Below, in pieces: positions 1 to 10,959 of a stretch of 64,000 bases of DNA; within the stretch, counting starts at the first letter, position 1, and the number at the start of each line of letters is the position of its first letter. Origin of the DNA: Trema orientale (taxonomy: Eukaryota > Streptophyta > Magnoliopsida > Rosales > Cannabaceae); contig JXTC01000044.1 in the NCBI GenBank assembly GCA_002914845.1, forward strand, positions 1,070,089-1,134,088. Reading direction: 5' to 3'. Both the position numbers and the translations under genes were made by a program. The notes beneath the pieces are model-generated. The model ran no database searches. It saw nothing but the letters and a program-made list of their open reading frames with translations, and was not told the origin of the DNA.

Positions 1-1500
1 GAAAATAAAGGAAAGCCAGGCAGAAAAATATAGTCCTAATTAAGTAAGGAAAACAAACATTAAATGGAACATAAATAATTAACTTTCAATTTTAAAGAAA
101 TCAACTGGAATATTTTCCTTTTTCTGGTTAGGCCAGCTCAGCTAATTACAAAAATTGGCGATTTCATTATATATATGGAAAATAAAAACGCGTCCAAAAA
201 GTCTATGGTATTAGACAGATCACATCTTTCGAAAAATGTAGTAAACCAAAACAAAACAAAGTTTCTTTCCTCTTAATATTTGATCATTAAAAAGATGATT
301 TCCTTTATTCGGATAAATAATGGAATATATTTATAAAGTCGAAAGCCAAAATTATACAGAAACCATACCTTAAGAGCTAAGTAGAAAAAACCATAATTCA
401 TGCCAATCGATGAAATTTATTTATTTTTTCTTTATTTGGAACTCGGGTTTTAAGAAGGAAAGAAAAAAAATTCCAATAGATTATTTTTATCTTGTTTGGA
501 TTGAAACAAAAAAGATAGAAATATATTTTTTTAAAAAGCTAGAGTTTGATTTGATATTATTTATTAGTATATAGAATTTTGACACATTAATTAGTAAAAC
601 TAAAAGTGTCAAAATAAAATTCTATAGACTTTTAAAAAAGGTATTTGTTGTTCCATGAATTTTTTCTCGTAATTTTTTTCGCTCCAAAATTTGGATTCCA
701 AACGGAGCCAGAAAAAATGTTAGAAATTTCCGGGTTATTTTGCATATCAAAACATGATACAATTTCTACATTTCTTTTTTGTTAAAAGGCATTTAGTTTG
801 TCAAGTTAGATTTATGAAACAATATCTCACACACACATATATATATATATATACATTTGCTCTCGAAAAATCACGATAATATAAGTTACTCTGAAATTTT
901 TCAGCTTAAACAGTGGTTAATTGTACTTTGGCTTTTTGTACTACATTTGCTTCCGAATTGACCATTATACACTTTAAATTTGACAATTTTTAATGAAATG
1001 GCAAATGGTATAATAATATCAAAATCGGGGTAATTTTATTATCTAAATTTAAAATTTCGGAGGTTTAAATGATACAATGCCTGTAACTCGGAGGCCTATA
1101 GTGATGTAAGTCCTTTTTGAAACGATATTTCCTTTTTCATACTTTCTATGAATTATTACCATAAAGTGAGTCAACATGCATGTCAAACACACTAAAAAAG
1201 AACATTCATGTCAAACAGCCAAGCAAAGCAAATACATTACATATATATATGCACATATAAATACCTCCGAATAAGGAATTTCATTTATTGTATGATCATC
1301 TAGAATCTGATTTAAAAGGTCTCCCATACATAGAACTTTACCTTACTTGTGACTCTTAACATTTTCTTTAATTGCTTCCAAAATCCCAGAAGTCCCCTCA
1401 TGGTCCTTTTACTCTCTCTATTATGGTCCAGTTTCACTGATAGAGACAAAGGTTATTTGACTGAGATTTTGTCTTTTTGAGTTATTCACAAAGAATAAAT
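1..1500. other. AT-rich intergenic spacer upstream of the GT47 gene
   Basis: I see no coding region here. The stretch is AT-rich with short homopolymers and a small (CA)n/(TA)n run at about 829-853. The last few hundred bases presumably hold the distal promoter of the gene starting at 1587. Confidence 0.6.
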
Positions 1501-1503
1501 CCC

Positions 1504-1512
1504 TATATAAAT
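1504..1512 (+). promoter_or_regulatory. Probable TATA box of the GT47 gene
   Basis: TATATAAAT lies about 75 bases upstream of the ATG at 1587, a normal plant spacing that leaves room for a short 5' UTR. The assignment rests on motif and position only. Confidence 0.5.
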
Positions 1513-1586
1513 GGTGTTGGTGGTGCCTCGATATTAAGACTTGTGTTTGAGTAAGAAGGAACCATATAAATATACAAGCACTACAA

Positions 1587-3266
1587 ATGGAGAAATCAAT
1601 TATAATATTAGCCGGGAAAAAGTGCCACAGTATTCCAATATTCTGGTTTGTCTTTCTCACATTCACCTCCTTTTTATTATTTGTCTTTATTATTCCCTTT
1701 CTTTCAATTTTGAGTCCTGGAAATAATTTTGCTAGTTTCACTTTTTTAGTTTATAACTTTGCTAATAGTAATACTATTCCAACCTCTTCCCAAAAACCCA
1801 ATTCAGATTGTGCTTCAACTATTGGAACTTTCAATAGGATTGAAACCAATAGTTCTGGTATCCCATTAAGTCCCACACATGAAAATGTCACTAGGAACAA
1901 GAATGAGCCAATTCACAAAATACCCAATTCGAGAATAGAGAATCTACCTTCTGTTGGGCTGAATATCACCAAAAATGTCACAACAATTCATGATGATCAA
2001 GAGAATATCCACCATGATGATGTTCATCTGGATTCTTGCTATGGTAGATACATATATGTCCATAATCTTCCATCCAATTTCAATGAAGAGCTTCTCAAGA
2101 AATGTAGCTCTCTATCAAGTTGGTTCGATTTTTGTCCTTATTTAACCAACATGGGATTTGGTCCAAGAGTACTAACGCAGAAGAACACAAAAAGAGTCTT
2201 ATCAAAACAGGGTTGGTTCAAAACAAACCAATTTTCCTTGGAAGTGATTTTTCACAACAAAATGAAGCACTACAAGTGCTTGACCGACAACTCGTCTTCG
2301 GCCACGGCGATCTTCGTCCCATTCTACGCCGGACTCGATCTCGGCCGTTACCTTTGGGGCTTCAACACATCCACGAGAGACAACTTATCCATAAGCCTTG
2401 TCAGTTGGCTTAGACAAAGGCCAGAGTGGGGGAAAATGTGGGGGAGAGACCATTTCCTAGTTGGTGGGAGAGTTTCTTGGGACTTCAGGAGACCAACTGA
2501 GGAACAATCTGAGTGGGGTTCTAAGCTCATGTCCTTGCCCGAATCGAAGAACATGACGTTGTTAACGATCGAAGCAAGCTCATACGACAACGATTTCGCG
2601 ATACCATACCCGACATACTTCCATCCTTCAAAGGACAGTCAGGTGTTTGATTGGCAGAGAAGAATGAGAGCTAGCAAAAGGCCTTACTTGTTCTCTTTCG
2701 CCGGCGCTCCAAGGCCTCATTTGGATGACTCGATCCGAGGAGAGATCATTGCGCAATGCCGGTCTTCAGGAAAACTATGCAAGCTTCTGAGCTGTTATGC
2801 TGGTCTAAGTAGTATTAATTTTTGTGAAGAGCCTTTGAATGTGATGAAAGTGTTTGAAAGATCAGTTTTCTGTTTGCAGCCCACAGGAGATTCTTATACA
2901 AGAAGATCAACTTTCGATTCGATCTTGGCGGGCTGCATTCCGGTTTTCTTCCATCCGCGTTCGGCTTATAAGCAGTACTTGTGGCATTTTCCAGGGAACC
3001 AAACAAGATATTCTGTGTTCATACCAGAAAGTGATGTGAAACAAAGGAGAACTAGCATAAGTGAGACATTGCAAAGAGTTCCAAAAAGTGAAGTGTTGGC
3101 AATGAGAGAGGAAGTCATAAAGTTGATCCCAAGAATTATATATGCAAATCCCATGTCTAGTTTGGAGAGATTTGAAGATGCATTCGATATTGCTGTAAAG
3201 GGTGTTCTTGAAAGAGTGGAGAAAGTGAGGAGAAAAGTGAAAGAAGGTAAGGATCTTATGGATTAA
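1587..3266 (+). CDS. MUR3/XLT2-like xyloglucan galactosyltransferase (GT47, exostosin family)
   Basis: This is an intronless gene of 559 residues. Residues about 16-42 form one hydrophobic segment after a short basic N-terminus, which fits a type II Golgi membrane protein. A Ser/Asn-rich stem with several N-glycosylation sequons follows to about residue 150. The exostosin/GT47 domain fills about 151-500. It has hallmark blocks of the plant MUR3 group: YIYVHNLP (about 156-163), AIFVPFYAGLDLGRY (241-255), GRDHFLVGGRVSWDFRR (286-302), SFAGAPRP (370-377), and FCLQPTGDSYTRRSTFD followed by GCIPVFFHP (about 428-457). Family members add galactose to xylosyl side chains of xyloglucan in the Golgi. 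Length and single-exon layout match the family. The exact acceptor position (MUR3-type or XLT2-type) cannot be read from sequence alone. The ATG sits in a good context just downstream of a TATA box. Confidence 0.93.
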   Translation: MEKSIIILAGKKCHSIPIFWFVFLTFTSFLLFVFIIPFLSILSPGNNFASFTFLVYNFANSNTIPTSSQKPNSDCASTIGTFNRIETNSSGIPLSPTHENVTRNKNEPIHKIPNSRIENLPSVGLNITKNVTTIHDDQENIHHDDVHLDSCYGRYIYVHNLPSNFNEELLKKCSSLSSWFDFCPYLTNMGFGPRVLTQKNTKRVLSKQGWFKTNQFSLEVIFHNKMKHYKCLTDNSSSATAIFVPFYAGLDLGRYLWGFNTSTRDNLSISLVSWLRQRPEWGKMWGRDHFLVGGRVSWDFRRPTEEQSEWGSKLMSLPESKNMTLLTIEASSYDNDFAIPYPTYFHPSKDSQVFDWQRRMRASKRPYLFSFAGAPRPHLDDSIRGEIIAQCRSSGKLCKLLSCYAGLSSINFCEEPLNVMKVFERSVFCLQPTGDSYTRRSTFDSILAGCIPVFFHPRSAYKQYLWHFPGNQTRYSVFIPESDVKQRRTSISETLQRVPKSEVLAMREEVIKLIPRIIYANPMSSLERFEDAFDIAVKGVLERVEKVRRKVKEGKDLMD

Positions 3267-3812
3267 AACCTCAGGATAGAATGAGTCTTTAGAACAGAAC
3301 CTTGTAGCTAGCATTGTTTCAATTTTTAGTTCTTTGCTCAAAACTACATACAAGCAAAGATTTTGCCTTTGGGTTAGGATTTTTGTTTTATTTTTGTTCG
3401 TTTCTTTTTTTGGGCCTAATTTATATTAAGTTCTGCTATCTGTTTGTTATTTTAATTGGTATGATATTGCATTAATCTTCAACATTCCAACTTCGAATAA
3501 TCAGTTTTTGTGCAATTTATTATTTTGCGTTTGAAGCTTACTGTGATCACACTACAAAATTGTACACTTTTTCATCACTAGATCCACGTTGGCTGTGATC
3601 GATGAGGTAAGTGTTTACAAGATATTTTGTTACTTTTTTTTCGTCAGTTCTTAATCGACGAGAAAATTTTATTTATCTCGTCCGTTCTACCGATGATATA
3701 CAACTTTCAGTCAGACTCTCCATTGTACAGATATTGTTTCAAATTTGAATTCCTTCCTATTTTTTCTGAAAATTTTGAATTCTCTCTCTTTTCTTCTTTT
3801 ATTTATCTTTTT
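3267..3812. other. 3' flank and spacer after the GT47 gene
   Basis: This holds the 3' UTR of the GT47 gene and AT-rich spacer. No clear gene or repeat was seen, and no canonical AATAAA close to the stop was found. Confidence 0.5.
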
Positions 3813-3814
3813 GA

Positions 3815-4002
3815 GCAATGTTATAGGGCACCAATACTGCGTACTGCCTTGTACCACGTGACGTGACAGTCAGTTACTAGGTAATTAGGCTGAGTGCCAT
3901 ATATGTCCATTTGAAATGTAATTATAATAATCTAGTAACAGACTGTCACATTAAGTGGTGCTTGAGCACCATTTGGCGACCCATAGCATTATTCATCCTT
4001 CT
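3815..4002. mobile_element. Foldback MITE-like element, about 190 bp
   Basis: The two halves are imperfect reverse complements. The left arm runs from GCAATGTTATAGGGCACC (about 3817) to GTGACAGTCAGTTACTAG (about 3863-3880). The right arm runs from CTAGTAACAGACTGTCAC (about 3932-3949) to GGCGACCCATAGCATTATT (about 3974-3992). A short palindromic DNA with no coding capacity fits a MITE. The target-site duplication could not be fixed, so the superfamily is unknown. Confidence 0.55.
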
Positions 4003-4107
4003 CAGATATTTCAAACTAATTTCTTTTCATTATCCTTTTTTTCTCTCATTCTATGAGTTTATCTTTCTTTTCTACTCATTTTCTATGATCTTTCTCGTTA
4101 TTCTTGA

Positions 4108-4310
4108 ATGTATGTAATATCTCTCTTATTTCTTCTTTCTTTTTTTTTTCTTTTCTTTTTTCCTCTCTTCTTTCTCATTCTTATTTTTACTTTCCCCTTT
4201 TTTTTTCTTTTTTTTTTTGCATTCCTCCTTTTCTTCCTCTTGTTCTTCCACTTATTTTTTCTTTTCTTCTCTTTTTTCACTCTATCTTTCACATACTTTT
4301 CAAATTATTT
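4108..4310. repeat. Long polypyrimidine (C/T) tract
   Basis: About 200 bases are nearly all T and C on the plus strand. Open frames on both strands across it are low-complexity artefacts (Phe/Leu/Ser-rich or Lys/Arg-rich). Confidence 0.8.
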
Positions 4311-4311
4311 T

Positions 4312-4881
4312 TTCAAATGGTGTGAGGATAGAGAAGAGGCTAAAACTGCTACAGTTATGATCACGGCCAGATCACGCCGTGATAAGAGGCCGTTTGATTT
4401 GGCCATGATTTTGGAAATTAATCTTTTTTAAATTTTTGGTCACTTTTCACATCAGTTTTATTCCTTAACATTTATCTACACCATTTACAAAGTTTTCCTC
4501 ATCCAACTATCTAGTTCAACATTTGAGCCCTCCCGTCTCAAAAAGAATAAGATAGAACCAAGGCGCATATTCCAGTGACAACCTTGTCAATATTGAAGCA
4601 AATAGGTGGAAATAAAACAACGCAATTACAACAGACAAAAATATTGTATAAGATATATATTTAAATATGCAAGCAATATATGGTCCCCTAAAAAAATTTG
4701 CAAGCAATGGAATGAAATATCAGCCATTAGAATATTTTTTTTTGACAATTAAGAATGGGAATTTGAGCTTATTGGAATTGAGTGTATAATTACCAATTAA
4801 GCTATGTATATGACCACATTAGAATATACGTTTGCATTTGTGTGCAGTTATATGAAAGAATTATTTAATCCCAAGCAAGAA

Positions 4882-4912
<31 letters not shown>

Positions 4913-5015
4913 TACCTTTTTTTAGTTATATAATAGAGTAACAATCCTTTTGTCACATAGAAGTATTAACACGCTATAGTAAAATCATTTTTTTTAACAT
5001 GGAGTTGGAAAAATA
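4312..5015. other. AT-rich spacer
   Basis: No gene is seen. A (TA)n microsatellite lies at about 4885-4910. Confidence 0.5.
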
Positions 5016-5284
5016 ATTAGTTTTCTGCACGACCATTTGTTGGCATTTATGATTAGGAGTAATGCTAGAGATACATATAATATACACACAAAACACATAA
5101 TGACGTGTCATGTATTTTGAGCCATTAATCACATGCATATTAGTGGAGCCCTATTTCAAAAATTATAGATAGTTAAAATTAATGACACATCATTGTGTGT
5201 ATATTTTATGTGTATATTATGTGTGTCCTTAGTATTACTATTTCGTCATAAATGCCAACAAGTGGTCGTGTAGAAAACTAATGT
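5016..5284. mobile_element. Foldback MITE with arms of about 80 bp
   Basis: The left arm (about 5016-5095) and right arm (about 5190-5284) are close reverse complements, for example TGTTGGCATTTATGA at about 5039-5053 against TCATAAATGCCAACA at about 5246-5260. The match extends inward through AGTAATGCTA-like sequence to the shared ATAATATAC motif. The element has no coding capacity and would form a long hairpin if transcribed. A target-site duplication was not clear. Confidence 0.65.
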
Positions 5285-5324
5285 TGTATCGATTAAATAA
5301 TTTGGGACATGCCTCACATATGTG

Positions 5325-5650
5325 TATTATAAATAGGATTTAAAAACAAACCATAAAAACAAACAATGTCAATAATGTTAAATATAGAGTGAGTTGAGTA
5401 TTGTTGTTATCAATCTATAGATCATTACTACATTGTATTATAAATAGGATTTAAATACAAACCATAAAAACAAACAATGTCAGTTATGTTAAATATAGGG
5501 TGTGTTGAGTATTGTTGTTATCAATCTATAGATCATTACTACATTGTATTATAAATAGGATTTAAATACAAACCATAAAAACAAACAATGTCACTTACAT
5601 TAAACTCAATGGGTATTGTTATTTTTAATCTATAGATCATTACTACACTG
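5325..5650. repeat. Tandem repeat, about 110 bp x 3
   Basis: Three head-to-tail copies start near 5325, 5435 and 5545 with the block TATTATAAATAGGATTTA. Each continues through AACAAACAATGTCA and ends with a shared ATCTATAGATCATTACTAC block. The copies are nearly identical, so the array is recent. Confidence 0.85.
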
Positions 5651-6253
5651 ACAAAGCTAAAAGATGATCTATAATAGCAGGTTAATTTCACTTATTTTTT
5701 TTTCAATTCTAATTCAGTATACGAAACCTATTTACTTCCCGATTCTAATCCATGTAAATGATTTTTTGAAATCTTTTTTTTTTAATATCATGGAATAGAA
5801 TAAAAAGTTTCAATTTTAATTTATGTCCAACTCCAATATTCATCTTCTCCTTTTTTTGGTTTCTTTTCTTTTTAAAACTTAATTTAATAAATACAAAATA
5901 TTTTTTGGAATTTAATTACGTTACATTTAAGTATAAGTGTAGGATAAGATTTAATTACTTTTTTTAATTTTAAATTTATTTAATTACCTATAATATGAAT
6001 TTAATTTGTTTTATATAATTTAATCATTAAATTTACTTAATTTTTTATTCAAAATTTAATTCAATTATTTTAATTATGAATCAATAAATATATTTTTTGA
6101 AATTTAACTATTAATAAAGCTTTTTTGGCGTTACCATCGGACATGATTTTGTTGATTCTTTTAAAAATTTAATTAGCTTTATGTCCCTTAAAAAAAATTA
6201 GCTTTAATATGAATAAAAGTTTACTTCAGAATTTATTTATCTGATGAGGAATT
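5651..6253. other. AT-rich spacer
   Basis: Very AT-rich sequence with no gene or clear repeat boundary. Confidence 0.5.
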
Positions 6254-6271
6254 AAAATGAATCATGCATGG

Positions 6272-6410
6272 TCCAAGGCTTAAGGGATGTGTGTGTGAAT
6301 TTGGGGGAGTCAGGGGTTCAAGTCTTGGTAGCGTGTACGTGTATTATTTTCCTTTAAATTTGTAGTAAGTAGTGGTCATTTGTTAAGCCCTAAATTTTTT
6401 TTTTTTTTTA
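6272..6410 (+). mobile_element. tRNA-derived SINE copy A
   Basis: The copy is flanked by a perfect 18-bp direct repeat, AAAATGAATCATGCATGG, at 6254-6271 and 6411-6428. It contains a pol III B-box-like GGTTCAAGTCT near 6323 and ends in a long T run. The body matches the SINE at 50245-50402 in reverse orientation, sharing TTAAGGGATGTGTGTG-like, CAGGGGTTCAA and TTTAAATTTGTAGTAAGT blocks. The start lacks the first bases present in copy B, so it is slightly 5'-truncated. The internal promoter, tail and long target-site duplication are typical of SINE retroposition. Confidence 0.85.
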
Positions 6411-6585
6411 AAAATGAATCATGCATGGAATGAGAGTTAGAATATTAGGTGTAAATTAATGAGATAAGATTGGACAAATATATATATATATAAACCATCC
6501 AACAGATAACATAAACATGCAGTTACTCCATTTTATATGAATAATTTTCTATATTCACATAAGCATTAAATATGATAGATTTTTT

Positions 6586-7113
6586 ATTGAGTTCCCCGTT
6601 CTTCTGGTGTTGGTGTGTAGAATAAGCCTCGGGTTGGTTGCCTAAAGCTCAATGTGGATGCGGTTGTTCATAATGGTCTTAATTTAGGTACTATTCGTGA
6701 TCATGAAGATACTACTCTCGTCTGTTGGGTGTTAAAATTTTTTGGTAGATTTGACATCCTTATGAGCGAGTTATTGGCCACTCGGGAGGGTGTTCGTTTA
6801 GCTATTGAGTTTGGATGCCCCCTTCATGAGATTGAATCTGATTCACTACTTGCTATTATTGCTATTAATCATGTTTAGCCTTGTTCTGCTGTAGGTTCTA
6901 TTGTTAGTGATATCAAGTGGTTTATTAGTTCTGCTGGTTATAGCTCTTGTCATTATGTTTCCAGAGTTGGAAATATGGTGTCCCATAAACTAGCATAAAC
7001 TGCAATTGGTGCTGATCGGGATATAGTATGGGGATACTCATATCCATACTGTATTTTTAAATTTGTAATTGCAGACTTACAACAATGAGAACACTTTCCC
7101 TTCTGAAAAAAAA
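6586..7113 (+). mobile_element. 5'-truncated LINE with RNase H-like domain
   Basis: An insertion of 528 bp is bounded by a perfect 14-bp target-site duplication, ATGATAGATTTTTT (6572-6585 and 7114-7127), and ends in an A run. The plus strand encodes an RNase H-like (RVT_3) domain of the kind found at the C-terminus of plant L1-type LINEs. From about 6620 it reads LNVDAVVHNG, then an IRDHE block, LATREGVRLAIE and ESDSLLAI. Further on it reads VSDIKWFISSAG, and VSRVGNMVSHKLA at about 6957-6995, which corresponds to the usual HVxRxxNxxAHxLA ending. In-frame stops lie at 6876-6878 and after KLA near 6997, so it is dead. Only the last part of a full LINE is present, as expected from incomplete reverse transcription. 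Confidence 0.85.
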
Positions 7114-7127
7114 ATGATAGATTTTTT

Positions 7128-7524
7128 GTGGTACAATAACTCAGCTCATTAGAGCCATCAGATAACAATCAAATGATCTAAATCAGAAAATTAATTAATG
7201 GATGAATAATATTGCGATACCCCTATTGAAAAAAATACCTTTATAAATGTTCTGTATATGTATGGTATATCTCATATATATGTACATATAGATAAATAGC
7301 AAGATAAACAACACATATTTAGGTGATAAAAGCAAGAAAAAAAGTGTCCACAAACAAGCATAAAGAGAGAAGAGCAGCCAGATATTTAAAATAAGAAAAA
7401 GAAGGAAGAAAAGAAAAAAGACAAAAATGAGAGTGTATAGACAAATCGGTTTCACAAGAGAACAATTTTATAAGAAGATTGATTCTTTTTAAGAAAAAGA
7501 AAAAGATTGACTTATGTTTGCGTA
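7128..7524. other. AT-rich spacer
   Basis: No gene is seen. The antisense frame at 7195-7455 is low-complexity (Phe/Leu/Ile/Tyr). Confidence 0.5.
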
Positions 7525-7533
7525 AAAATTAAA

Positions 7534-7705
7534 GGGCGCGTCTACAGTAGGGACGTCCCAGCGTAGGATCCTGTCTATACACCGTTTGATGGGAATCTGT
7601 GTATAAACAGATTCCCCACAGATTCCCGTTATTCCCTACAGATTCCCATCTAACGGCGTATAAAGGGTGGCCCTACGTAGGGGCACCCCTACTGTAGCCC
7701 TCCCC
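7534..7705. mobile_element. MULE-type MITE, family M, copy 1
   Basis: A 172-bp palindromic element flanked by a perfect 9-bp target-site duplication AAAATTAAA (7525-7533 and 7706-7714). The terminal inverted repeats share CTACAGTAGGG. A second inner inverted repeat pairs GATGGGAATCTG with CAGATTCCCATC. The 9-bp duplication and lack of coding point to Mutator-like transposition in trans. Copies 2 and 3 are at 16235 and 53498. Confidence 0.88.
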
Positions 7706-7714
7706 AAAATTAAA

Positions 7715-8957
7715 AAGTGTAATATTCTTTGTAAACATTTTAAGTACTCTATTTAATATTGTGATCCTGATTCCATAATCTGGTTGCAATTTCATATTGT
7801 GTTCTTCATATATATGTTCTTTTCCATAATCAATAATAAGTAGATTCGTCAAATATAGAATTAATGTACCTTATGTTTTAAATCAATTTATCTTTATCAA
7901 TCGTTGTCACCTAGAGATAAATAAGACATTCTAACTAATCATAATGCTTACAAAATCCTCATTTTATACGAGAAAAAGGATAATAACAAGGGAAAATAGC
8001 AAAAGCTTTTCATGTGTTTTAACTATATACCAATTTTTCATTAAAAGAATCATTTCTTATAAAATTTCGTTGACTTTTGTATATTTTTATTCGAAAATGG
8101 CTTAAATATTGTTCTTAGTCAGATAGTCAAATTCACCATCAAACTTGGAATGAAACAACTTAAATGCCAAGCATCAAATTTCTTTTTCCTTCCATTTTTT
8201 TAAAGGTTTTTGGTTTAAGGCTTAGGAAGTAGTTTCATTATTTGAGCAACTTTAACTAAGAATTATCGTTATGTCACACCATAATTTAGACCAAATTTGA
8301 CATATGGAATACTGCCTTTTAACCTGATTTGGCAAATGCATGAAATAATTTTTTTTTTCCCGAAAACGCAAGAATAATGCTGGTGTTTAGCTAAACTCAA
8401 GAGAAGTTTTTATTATTTCCTCAGTCACGATTTAAGAGTTGTTATTTTGTGTGATGAAAACATTATCCATGAGTTTTATTTTTCTTTTTTCTTTGTTTTT
8501 TTTGGAGGAAATATTATTCATGAGTTGCACCTTATATAGTGATATGGGATCAACTATAACACCTGCTGACGTGACGGGATTTAAAAATAGGATGTCAAAC
8601 AGTATCTCAAGCTTTCGATTTGCCAACATCACGAAGAGATTTAAAAATAATTTAAAAAGTTATAATTAACTGAAAAAAAAAACTTGCGTAAGCATTAACA
8701 TTAGTTATTTTATATTCATCACGTGGATAATATAATAACGTCTACGCTAATACAAGATAATTAGACAAGCTTCCAGAAAATAAAGGAAAAAAGGGAATTC
8801 CGAGTTGGTCAAGAGACATAATCTCACGTGAAACATTTCTCTTTTTGTCTTTACTTTTCTTATTCTTTACCCTTACCTTCCAGAAAATAAAAGGAAAAAA
8901 AAAACTTGTTTTTACTTTACATTCTTTTTAATTATTTTGCATTTGCCTAAATAACAC

Positions 8958-8958
<1 letters not shown>
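7715..8958. other. Spacer
   Basis: AT-rich sequence. Small frames at 8432-8669 are not recognisable. No gene is supported. Confidence 0.5.
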
Positions 8959-9016
<58 letters not shown>

Positions 9017-9029
9017 TACTACTACTACT
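8959..9029. repeat. (ATT)n then (ACT)n microsatellite
   Basis: About 20 units of ATT are followed by about five units of ACT. It is a simple trinucleotide repeat, likely length-polymorphic. Confidence 0.95.
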
Positions 9030-9984
9030 TTATACTTTATTTTTATTTGGGTCTCTAGTTTTATCGAATAAAAAGATTTTGAAATCCAATTAAATTGGGT
9101 TAAAAATAACCATTTGATCAAAATTTGGTACTAGAATATATAACATGATTAAGAAATGAATTTATTTAGTTTTTATCTTTTTATACTTTTTAACTTTTTA
9201 ATTTTATTTTGTGCAACTAAAAGATGCCAACTTTTTTTGATATAAAACGATATCTTTTTCGTCCCAGTTAGGTGCTTAATTACAATGAGAATAACCTTTT
9301 TGTGACTAAAATTTTTGAGTAAAGGACCCTTTTTAGCACCTATTTAATAAATGACTATTTTATAATTTTATTTTGATAAATGAATATTTTTTACTTGATT
9401 TTTTTTATAAAGTAAATCAATTTTTTATAAAGTAAATAATTTTTTAAAAAATTAAATCAAAATTTTTTAAAAATAAATTAATTTTCAAAAAATAATTAAT
9501 CTATTTTGATATACTAAATATGAAAAATGACCATTTTCTAAATAATTTTCAAAATTCGGTGATTTTTTGACAGTGCTCGAAAAACGACTATTTTGTAAAC
9601 TATGATCCAAAATTCAGCTATTTGGCTACAAAACCAAAAATTTTTAGCAACAGATTTTTTAGTCACGGCATAAGATGTTAGGGAAATTGACATGGGTAGT
9701 TAAAATTTGGCCAAATTGGCTTTTTTAGTTCAATATTTAAAATGATATTTATAATTCAAAATAATGACATTTTTAGTTGCTTTTGGAGAGAGAAAAAAAT
9801 GCTCATTGTGAAACTACTCTTCTACCATTTTATGCTTTTTAGGTGAGTATTTTCCTCCTCTTTCCTACATTCTTCCAAATTTTCTCCCTCAAATGCACAA
9901 TTCGTGGTCACAATTTTGTAATTTATGGTCAAAGATTGTTTTATATTATTACAAATATTGTGAGATCCTATTATTATGATTTGT
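9030..9984. other. AT-rich spacer
   Basis: No coding potential is seen. Repeated short TTTTTATAAAGTAAAT-like motifs lie at about 9400-9490. Confidence 0.5.
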
Positions 9985-10385
9985 ACAATTTGTCACAAAA
10001 TTTGTGCTAACCTTATAAAAGGAAAATAAGTATTCCTATTGGCCAACAATGGCTTAATAATATTTGTCTAATACAAATCTAATTTTACAAGAAAAACTAT
10101 ACCATTTTCTTTATTAATGGTCATATATGTAATACTTACAGTCACATAATTCATGACAGTCATAATTTTGTGTCATGTAAGCCCGATTTGTGACTGCTAG
10201 TTACAAAATTTGTACATATCTTACAAAGGCAAAATAAGCCCTTCACATTGGATAACAATGGCTTTAGGATATTTTCCTAATACAAATCTAATTTTCACAA
10301 TAAAAATCATGCCATTGTATTTATCAATAGTCATATTTGTATTACCTATAATCATACAATTCTTGAGTCATAAAATTTGTGACAA
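9985..10385. repeat. Diverged tandem duplication, about 200 bp x 2
   Basis: Unit 1 (about 9985-10180) and unit 2 (about 10183-10385) share, in the same order: ACAAAATTTGT, a run through AAGGCAAAATAAG/AAGGAAAATAAG, AACAATGGCTT, CTAATACAAATCTAATTTT, and a closing GTCATA...ATTTGTGAC block. The units are diverged, so the duplication is old. No gene lies inside. Confidence 0.65.
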
Positions 10386-10959
10386 TTCAGAATATACACA
10401 TTTTATATTAGTATTCACATGATCTATAACTTAAAGTCACATAATATATGATGATCCAACGTACAAAACTGTTAATTTAACACCATAAGACACACAAAAA
10501 TCAATTCCAAAATCCATTAGTAATCACAAATTTAGTCTAAAATTATTACAAATTAAGCTACAAAACATTACACCGCAAAATCTCTAATTTTCCAAATACC
10601 AGACTTGAAATACTCATGTCAATCTTATAAGAAAAGAAAATAATCCAAATTAAACACAGAACCCAGAATCAAACACGATCAAGACAAAATAATGGAAAGA
10701 TAAAGACAAAATAATAGAAACAAGAACTTTGGGAAGAAAAAGATAGGTTACATCATTATATTACAATGTTGCTGTACAAGTTTAAATAGAAAACTAATAG
10801 CTAACTAAAAGGCTAAAAAGAAGGAAGAGTTGCTAGCTATACACGGTAAAAATCAAAAAAGAAACCTGCTAATAAATAAGAGAAAGTTGACTATCTAAAA
10901 TGCAATGGAATCTGAAGTAAACATCTAAGATCTTGTACAAATTTCAACATAAAGAACCC
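10386..10959. other. Spacer
   Basis: AT-rich sequence with no recognisable gene, ending at the TMEM245-like fragment. Confidence 0.5.

Noticed and set aside
2907-3353. 148-codon antisense frame over the GT47 gene
   Set aside because: It is a shadow of the GT47 coding sequence with no domain of its own.
4098-4431. Frames on both strands in the polypyrimidine tract
   Set aside because: They encode only Phe/Ser/Leu or Lys/Arg repeats of a simple-sequence tract.
6620-7060. RNase H-like protein as a host gene
   Set aside because: It is bounded by a perfect 14-bp duplication and an A run and contains stops, so it is a LINE fragment.
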